Positions 6,689-11,798 of a DNA stretch of 11,798 nt are shown in pieces. The notes beneath the pieces were generated by a model, which was given only the letters and a program-made list of their open reading frames with translations, ran no database searches and was not told the DNA's origin. Position numbers and translations under genes: made by a program. The DNA is from Methylobacterium sp. (lineage in GTDB: Bacteria; Pseudomonadota; Alphaproteobacteria; Rhizobiales; Beijerinckiaceae), in assembly GCA_020252865.1 (NCBI GenBank), contig JADCCH010000108.1, positions 1 through 11,798 on the forward strand, read 5' to 3'. The first letter of the stretch is position 1. The number at the start of each line of letters is the position of its first letter.

Positions 6689-8064
6689 CCTCGACTCCCG
6701 ACCCGAATTCCAAACCCGCCCCGTCCAAGCCGGAAGCCGGCAAGGGCGAGCCGGAAAAGGCGGGCTGGCTGGCCCGCAAGCGCGCGCGCCCCGGAGCCGG
6801 CGAGGCCGTGAAGGCCGAGCCTGCACCGCCGCCACCGCGCAAGAAGCGCAAGACCGGCATCACCGCCCTGTTCTCGGGGCTGATGACCGCAGCCGTGTTC
6901 CTGCTCGTGGCTGTTTTCGCGGGCGTGACCCTCGCCAACCGCGAATTCTCCGAGCCCGGCCCGCTGCAGACCGACAAGGTCGTGATCATCGAGCGCGGCT
7001 CGACCACCGAGGACATCGTCGAGACGCTGACGCGCGAAGGCGTGGTCACCCGCTCGAGCCTGCTCTGGGCTGTGCTGCTCTGGCGCGACATCAGCTCGAA
7101 ATTCAGTGCGGAAGGCGCGAACCGCCGGGCCAAGAGCGGTGAATATCTCTTCCGGCAATCCGCCTCGATGAGCGAAGTGGTGGATGTCATCACCTCGGGA
7201 CGCTCGATCCAGCATGCGATCACCATTCCCGAGGGCCTGACCAGCGAGCAGATCGTCGAGCGCCTGATGCAGAACGAGCTGCTCACGGGCGAGATCGAGA
7301 GCATCCCTGCCGAAGGGGCACTCCTGCCCGACACCTATCGCATCAATCGCGGCACCAGCCGTGAGGCGCTCATCGCCCGCATGGCCAGCGAGCAGCGCCG
7401 GGTCCTGAACGAGATCTGGAGCCGCCGCGCGAAGGATCTTCCCCTGCGCAATCCGCGGGAACTGGTGACGCTCGCCTCGATCGTCGAGAAGGAAACGGGC
7501 CGTGCGGATGAGCGTCCGCGGGTCGCCAGCGTGTTCTTCAATCGCCTTGAGAAGAAGATGCGGCTGCAATCCGATCCGACGATCATCTATGGCCTTGTTG
7601 GCGGCAAGGGCAGCCTTGGCCGGCCCATCAGCCGCGCCGATATCGATCGCCCCACGGCTTACAATACCTACACCATCCCGGCCCTGCCACCAGGCCCCAT
7701 CGCCAATCCCGGGCGCGCGGCCATGGAAGCGACCGCCAACCCTTCGCGCACGCGCGACCTCTATTTCGTGGCCGATGGCACCGGCGGCCATGCCTTTGCC
7801 GAGACGCTCGAACAGCATAACCGCAATGTTGCCCGCTGGCGTCAGATCGAGTCGATGCGGGCGGCGATACCGGCCGCACCGGGGCTCCAGCCTGCGCCAG
7901 GCGCGCCGGCGGCTGCCTCCGCCGATGGCGCCTCCGCGCCGCAGGTGCAGGGCTTTTCCCAGCCGGATCGTCGGCCGGGCCAGGTCACCACACCGGCTCC
8001 GGCGGGACGGCCCGCCGGCACGCCTGATCCTTCCGCGGCCCGGGCAGCGCCCCAGCCCAACTGA
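6685..8064 (+). CDS. mltG: Endolytic peptidoglycan transglycosylase MltG
   Basis: MltG is an inner-membrane lytic transglycosylase (YceG family) that cuts nascent glycan strands near the membrane and so sets their length. From the ATG at 6685 the protein has 459 residues. The layout is a Pro/Lys-rich cytoplasmic N-terminus (1-58), a single transmembrane helix (about 60-82), then the periplasmic YceG domain. The domain shows YRINRGTS, the catalytic motif LASIVEKETG with Glu268, LQSDPTIIYG and AYNTYTIPALPPGPIANPG. After about residue 390 an Ala/Pro-rich, probably disordered tail of some 70 residues is added, which E. coli MltG (340 aa) lacks. A TTG at 6637 would add 16 residues; I prefer the ATG, although it lacks a good ribosome binding site. 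Confidence 0.94.
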   Translation: MTSTPDPNSKPAPSKPEAGKGEPEKAGWLARKRARPGAGEAVKAEPAPPPPRKKRKTGITALFSGLMTAAVFLLVAVFAGVTLANREFSEPGPLQTDKVVIIERGSTTEDIVETLTREGVVTRSSLLWAVLLWRDISSKFSAEGANRRAKSGEYLFRQSASMSEVVDVITSGRSIQHAITIPEGLTSEQIVERLMQNELLTGEIESIPAEGALLPDTYRINRGTSREALIARMASEQRRVLNEIWSRRAKDLPLRNPRELVTLASIVEKETGRADERPRVASVFFNRLEKKMRLQSDPTIIYGLVGGKGSLGRPISRADIDRPTAYNTYTIPALPPGPIANPGRAAMEATANPSRTRDLYFVADGTGGHAFAETLEQHNRNVARWRQIESMRAAIPAAPGLQPAPGAPAAASADGASAPQVQGFSQPDRRPGQVTTPAPAGRPAGTPDPSAARAAPQPN

Positions 8065-8102
8065 CCTCTCCCTTCGGCCTCGTCCCATTCCCGGTGCGAT
8101 CC

Positions 8103-8789
8103 ATGGTCTATGACGCCCCTTCTCGCTCATCCGCCCGCAGGGGTGTGATGCTCGTCATCTCCTCGCCCTCGGGGGCCGGCAAATCCGCCCTGTCGCGTGC
8201 GCTGCTCGACAAGGATCGCGAGGGGCGCCAGCAGATCGTCCTCTCGGTCTCGGTGACCACCCGCGCGAAGCGGGCGAGCGAGATCGACGGCGTGCACTAT
8301 CATTTCGTGGATATCGAGACGTTCGAGCGCATGCGTGATCGCGGCGAATTGCTGGAATGGGCCGAAGTCCATGGCAATTACTATGCGACCCCCCGCAAGC
8401 CGGTGGAGGCCGCGCTGACCGATGGCAGGGACGTGCTCTTCGACATCGACGTGCAGGGGACGCTGCAGCTCTACCGCACCATGCGGGACGATGTGGTGAG
8501 CGTCTTCATCCTGCCGCCCTCCATCGCCGAGTTGCAGAACCGGCTGCGCCGCCGCGCGGAGGATGCCGAAGCGGTGATCCAGCGCCGCCTGCACACGGCC
8601 GAGCGTGAGCTCGAGGCCTGGCAGGATTACGACTATGTGTTGGTGAACGAGGATCTCGACACCTGCTTCCAGCAGCTTGAATCGATACTCGAATCCGAGC
8701 GGTTGAAGCGCGTGCGCAATCCGGCTCTGGCCGGGCGCCTCGCGATCCTGCAGCAAGATCTGAAGGATGTACTCGCTCAGCCGCGCTGA
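8103..8789 (+). CDS. gmk: Guanylate kinase
   Basis: Gmk phosphorylates GMP (and dGMP) to GDP with ATP, an essential step in GTP supply. The product has 228 residues from this ATG. It shows the P-loop SPSGAGKS (21-28), then [20 protein letters not shown] (GMP-binding region), [21 protein letters not shown], and DIDVQGTLQ as the Walker B-like segment. [11 protein letters not shown] near the C-terminus is also typical. A GTG three codons upstream (8094) is an alternative start, and an ATG at 8148 would trim the protein to just before the core. I prefer 8103, which gives a family-like lead. It lies 38 nt after mltG and ends overlapping convergent rsmA by 13 bp. Confidence 0.95.
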   Translation: MVYDAPSRSSARRGVMLVISSPSGAGKSALSRALLDKDREGRQQIVLSVSVTTRAKRASEIDGVHYHFVDIETFERMRDRGELLEWAEVHGNYYATPRKPVEAALTDGRDVLFDIDVQGTLQLYRTMRDDVVSVFILPPSIAELQNRLRRRAEDAEAVIQRRLHTAERELEAWQDYDYVLVNEDLDTCFQQLESILESERLKRVRNPALAGRLAILQQDLKDVLAQPR

Positions 8790-8790
8790 G
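8776..8790. repeat. Palindrome containing both convergent stop codons
   Basis: CTCAGC-CGC-GCTGAG is a perfect 6-bp inverted repeat with a 3-nt loop. The right arm holds the gmk TGA (8787-8789) and the left arm holds the rsmA TGA on the opposite strand (8777-8779). No T-run follows on either strand, so it is not a standard terminator, although each mRNA would carry the hairpin at its stop codon. Confidence 0.6.
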
Positions 8791-9625
8791 TGTCGAGCGC
8801 GTTGGCGAGCGCCACGAACCCCGCCACAGGCACGGTCTCGGGGCGCGCCGTCGGGTCGATGCCCGCAATTGCCAGCGCGGCTTCAAACCCCACGAGCGAT
8901 TTCAGGCTCTGCCGCAGCATCTTCCGGCGCTGGTTGAAGGCCGCCGCCGTCACCTGTTCCAGCCGTTCGAGGCGGCAGACAAGGGGCTTGGCGCGGGGAC
9001 GGAGGGTTACCACGCTGGAAGTCACCTTCGGCGGCGGCGTGAACGCCGCAGGCGAAAGATCGAACGCGATATGCGCCTCCGTCCGCCAGCCCGCGAGGAT
9101 GCCGAGGCGTCCATAATCCGACACCTCAGCCGGCGTGGCGACGATCCGCCTCGCCACCTCCCGCTGGAACATCAGCGTGAGGCTTTCCCAGGCGGGCGGC
9201 CAGGGCATGCGCAGCCAGCCGATCAGAAGTTCCGTGCCGATGTTGTAGGGCAGGTTCGAAACGATGCGCGTGGGGGTTCCCCGCGCCAGCGCTTCGTAAT
9301 CCGCCTTGAGCGCATCGCCCTCGACGATGCGGAGGCGGCCGGGATAGCGGGCGGCAATTTCCTCCAGCGCGGCGATGCAGCGGCGGTCCCGCTCGATGGC
9401 CACGACTTCCGCCGCTCCGGCCGCAAGCAGCGCACGGGTGAGGCCACCCGGACCGGGGCCGACCTCGATGACACGTCGCCCCTCGAGCGGACCAGCCTCG
9501 CGGGCAACCTTCGCCGTGATGTTGAAATCCAGCAGGAAATTCTGCCCCAGGCTCTTCAAGGCCTCGAGGCCATGGGCGCGGATGACCTCGCGAAGGGGCG
9601 GAAGGCCATCCTCGAAGGCAGCCAT
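8777..9625 (-). CDS. rsmA: 16S rRNA dimethyladenosine transferase RsmA (KsgA)
   Basis: RsmA adds four methyl groups to two adjacent adenosines (A1518/A1519, E. coli numbering) near the 3' end of 16S rRNA, using S-adenosylmethionine, late in small-subunit assembly. The 282-residue protein has all family motifs: SLGQNFL (25-31), the SAM-binding [10 protein letters not shown] (54-63), the acidic AIERD (76-80), EGDAL (102-106), the catalytic NLPYNIG (124-130), and [10 protein letters not shown]. Its ATG overlaps the surA stop as TGATG, indicating translational coupling within lptD-surA-rsmA. In related bacteria pdxA usually separates surA and rsmA; here it is absent. The 3' end overlaps gmk. Confidence 0.97.
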   Translation of the reverse strand: MAAFEDGLPPLREVIRAHGLEALKSLGQNFLLDFNITAKVAREAGPLEGRRVIEVGPGPGGLTRALLAAGAAEVVAIERDRRCIAALEEIAARYPGRLRIVEGDALKADYEALARGTPTRIVSNLPYNIGTELLIGWLRMPWPPAWESLTLMFQREVARRIVATPAEVSDYGRLGILAGWRTEAHIAFDLSPAAFTPPPKVTSSVVTLRPRAKPLVCRLERLEQVTAAAFNQRRKMLRQSLKSLVGFEAALAIAGIDPTARPETVPVAGFVALANALDTQRG

Positions 9626-10536
9626 CAGCGGTTCATCCGGATTTCCATGGTCTTGCGCAGTTCGGCGATATAGCTGCGCGCGCGCTCCGTGATGCGCTGC
9701 TGGCCGAGGCGCTCGGCCACTTCCGCGCGCAGGGCCTGCGATACCGGGCGGGGATTGCGCTCGCAGACCGCGACCATCTCGATGCCCTGGTCCGTGCGGA
9801 ATGGCGCCGTCAGCTTGTCGACCGGCGTGCGCTCAAGGACCTTCAGCAGCGCCTCGCCAAGCTGGTCCGAAGAGCGCAGCTGTGCCGGCCGGATCGCCAC
9901 ATCGGGGAGAGTCCGCAATTCGTCGAACCCCGTCTGGCAGCCGGAGAAGCGGGCACGCGCGGCATTGGCCGCAGCCTCCCGCGCGCCAGGCGAGACACCG
10001 CGGGGCACGACGAAGACGACATTGCGGATGAAGTAATCCACGATCGGCTTCTGCTTTCGCATCTCCTCGTCGATGGCCTTCTCAAGCTCGATGGCGGAAA
10101 CCTGCGACCCCTTCCGGGCCTGATCACGCAGCAGGACCTGCCAGGCGAGATCGGCGCGGATCCTGTCGCGAAGGTTGGAAGGCTCGATGCCCGATTGCCG
10201 CAGCGCCGCATCAAAGGCCGCGATGTCACGCCCGCCGCTCTTGGCGATGCGGGCATACTCTGCCTCCACGCCTTCCTCCGTCACGCGATAACCGGCGCGA
10301 CGGGCCTGGACGAGCTTCACCTTGTCGTTGACCAGTTCCTCGATCGCAGCGCGGCGATCCATGCGGCGCCCTTCGATGAGCTGCACGATCCGCATGCGCT
10401 GCGCGACGTCGAAATCCGTGATCGGCAGGCCGTTCACGGTCGCGATCGCGTTCTGGGCATGCGCCGGCACGGCGGCCAACCCGGCGAAAGCGAGTGCCAT
10501 GACCGCGAGCAGCAGATCTCGAACCCTTGTCATCAT
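9625..10536 (-). CDS. surA: SurA-type periplasmic chaperone / peptidyl-prolyl isomerase-like protein
   Basis: This is a periplasmic chaperone for unfolded outer-membrane proteins such as LptD. The 303-residue protein has a clear Sec signal peptide: basic MMTRVR, a hydrophobic core, and cleavage after AHA at about residue 27. A SurA N-terminal domain follows ([19 protein letters not shown], then INDK-like [17 protein letters not shown]). A single degenerate parvulin-like domain comes after it, ending [18 protein letters not shown]. coli SurA (428 aa) has two parvulin domains, so this is the short alphaproteobacterial form, and isomerase activity is doubtful. Two tandem ATGs at the start are equally possible. 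It lies 24 nt downstream of lptD, matching its client. Confidence 0.85.
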   Translation of the reverse strand: MMTRVRDLLLAVMALAFAGLAAVPAHAQNAIATVNGLPITDFDVAQRMRIVQLIEGRRMDRRAAIEELVNDKVKLVQARRAGYRVTEEGVEAEYARIAKSGGRDIAAFDAALRQSGIEPSNLRDRIRADLAWQVLLRDQARKGSQVSAIELEKAIDEEMRKQKPIVDYFIRNVVFVVPRGVSPGAREAAANAARARFSGCQTGFDELRTLPDVAIRPAQLRSSDQLGEALLKVLERTPVDKLTAPFRTDQGIEMVAVCERNPRPVSQALRAEVAERLGQQRITERARSYIAELRKTMEIRMNR

Positions 10537-10560
10537 GCGAAAACCCTTGCCCGATGCACC

Positions 10561-11798
10561 CTACCTCGTGCGGTTCGAGATCTGGCTCTCGATCAGATCC
10601 CGCAGCGTCAGACGCATCAGGATCGTGCTGGTGGTGCGGTTGGTGGGCTGGCCGCCGGCGGCGGTCAGCGAGAGATAATCGGAATTGGAGCGCGAATACG
10701 TCACCGAGAAATCGGTGCACTCGTCCCGATAGCCCAGTCCCAGGGTGGTGGTCGCCACGCGCCATTGCGTGCCGCTATAGGACTGGCCCAGCGTATTCGC
10801 GACAGCACGCTGGCTGAGATAACGATCCATGTCGAAGAGGACGGAACCCGCCACATAGAAATTCTGCGGCAGATCCACCTTCGACTGCAGGAACAGGCCC
10901 TCGCGGCGCAGCGGGTAGCCCAGTTCGGGCTGCGGCGAGATCCGGGTATAGACCGCGCTGGAGCTCACCTTGCCCAGGGTGTTTGTCGCCGAGAGATCGA
11001 AACGACGCAGGCTCAGGTTCCTCTCGTCATAGCGACCGCGTGCCGTGAAGTTCATGTTGGAGAAGGGCTGCACCGTGACCGCCGTCACGTAATCCGAGCG
11101 GCGGCTTTCGAGGCCTGAATTGCGGCCGGTATTCGCAAGATCAAAGGCCGCAAAGGAATTGCGGCCGGCAAGATGCACCGACTGGCCGAACAGAACAGAG
11201 GTGAAGAACTCGCCATTCGAGCGGAAGGAGTAACGGCCGCCATAATTCAGGCGCGAGCCGCCTTCCACGCGGTCATAACCGGAGAACTTGTTGAGCGAGA
11301 AGATCGAGTTCTCGTCAAAGACGAGGCTCTGCGCATCCTCGTTCGGCAAGTTGCCGATCTGGGTCTCATTCGGCCTGAAGATCACCTGCGCGATGGGCTC
11401 GACATGGTGCGTGCCGAGCGCCGTATGCGCGAGGAACGGATAGCGGTATTCGAGGCCCAGGCTTGGCATGGCCCGGAACAGGAAGTTGTCGCGGTTGTCG
11501 CCGAGGAAGTTCGATTGCTGCGCATTCGAAAAGCCCACCCCGGCAAAGCCCTGCAAAGCCTGGTCCGGCGAGTTGAAGCCGCTGCGATTCTGCCGGAGAT
11601 AGGCAAAATCCGCACGCAGGCCGAAAAACGGAGTCCATTCCTGCCCCAGCGGATCGATGAAACGGCGGCGCCAGTTCATCTCGGCCGTGTTGCGGACATA
11701 TTCACCCGCGAAGCCACGCAGCAGGCATTGGCCGGGGCGATAGGCGCCAAGCGTCGTTACGCCGCCATCGGTCGTGTAGATGCAGGGCGTGTAAAGTC
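10561..11798 (-). CDS. lptD: LPS-assembly protein LptD, C-terminal part (5' end beyond window)
   Basis: LptD is the outer-membrane beta-barrel that, with LptE, inserts lipopolysaccharide into the outer leaflet. Only the last 411 codons are visible; the frame is open through the right edge, and the Met at 11677-11679 is internal. The fragment is rich in alternating hydrophobic and polar strands with many Arg, Asn and Tyr residues. It contains TPCIYTTDGG, NWRRRFIDPLGQEWTPF, HVEPIAQVIFRPNE, FDENSIFSLNKFSGYDR, NYGGRYSF and, near the end, GYRDECTDFSVTYSRS. The last segment corresponds to the C-terminal cysteine region that forms inter-domain disulfides in LptD. The protein ends ESQISNRTR with a TAG stop. 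It is followed by surA, the chaperone needed for its folding. Confidence 0.93.
   Translation of the reverse strand, partial: LYTPCIYTTDGGVTTLGAYRPGQCLLRGFAGEYVRNTAEMNWRRRFIDPLGQEWTPFFGLRADFAYLRQNRSGFNSPDQALQGFAGVGFSNAQQSNFLGDNRDNFLFRAMPSLGLEYRYPFLAHTALGTHHVEPIAQVIFRPNETQIGNLPNEDAQSLVFDENSIFSLNKFSGYDRVEGGSRLNYGGRYSFRSNGEFFTSVLFGQSVHLAGRNSFAAFDLANTGRNSGLESRRSDYVTAVTVQPFSNMNFTARGRYDERNLSLRRFDLSATNTLGKVSSSAVYTRISPQPELGYPLRREGLFLQSKVDLPQNFYVAGSVLFDMDRYLSQRAVANTLGQSYSGTQWRVATTTLGLGYRDECTDFSVTYSRSNSDYLSLTAAGGQPTNRTTSTILMRLTLRDLIESQISNRTR

Noticed and set aside
6577..8130. Long open frame (over 500 codons) on the minus strand opposite mltG
   Set aside because: It mirrors the codon pattern of mltG in GC-rich DNA, is Arg/Gly/Ala-rich with no recognisable domain, and mltG on the other strand has clear motifs.
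1..11798. Mobile element, CRISPR array, phage or defence genes
   Set aside because: No transposase or integrase motifs, no regularly spaced repeats, no tRNA or attachment-site duplication, and base composition is uniform; every long gene belongs to a core housekeeping family.

Overview
This window reads as a GC-rich alphaproteobacterial chromosome, most likely from the Hyphomicrobiales (Rhizobiales). The evidence is the conserved housekeeping gene order, the DUF2232 membrane protein between rpsR and rplI, an L9 with an acidic tail, and a short SurA. The genus cannot be fixed from the sequence alone. All genes look intact and vertically inherited. I see no mobile element, CRISPR array, tRNA, rRNA or defence locus, and no evidence of a new multi-gene system.

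Layout. (1) Minus strand, 1-2879: a ribosomal-protein operon read right to left, rpsF-rpsR-DUF2232-rplI, with the first 49 codons of dnaB at the left edge. Strong intrinsic terminators lie between rplI and dnaB and between rpsR and DUF2232. (2) 2880-3212: a divergent intergenic region carrying the rpsF leader and the fabD upstream region. (3) Plus strand, 3213-8789: the type II fatty-acid synthesis cluster fabD-fabG-acpP-fabF, followed by mltG (peptidoglycan chain terminator) and gmk (guanylate kinase). (4) Minus strand, 8777-11798: a convergent operon read right to left, lptD (3' part)-surA-rsmA. It links assembly of the LPS exporter, outer-membrane protein chaperoning and 16S rRNA dimethylation.

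The genes cover cell growth as a whole. They supply the ribosome (S6, S18, L9, RsmA), membrane lipid precursors (FabD, FabG, ACP, FabF), the wall (MltG), the outer membrane (SurA, LptD), GTP supply (Gmk) and replication (DnaB).

The most notable points are gaps in otherwise conserved synteny. pdxA, usually between surA and rsmA in this group, is absent, and those two genes overlap as TGATG. yicC, usually between mltG and gmk, is also absent. gmk and rsmA converge with a 13-bp overlap whose two stop codons sit in the arms of one palindrome. Regulatory points include back-to-back hairpin terminators of opposite polarity after rpsR, a structured rpsF leader, and three GANTC sites upstream of dnaB.
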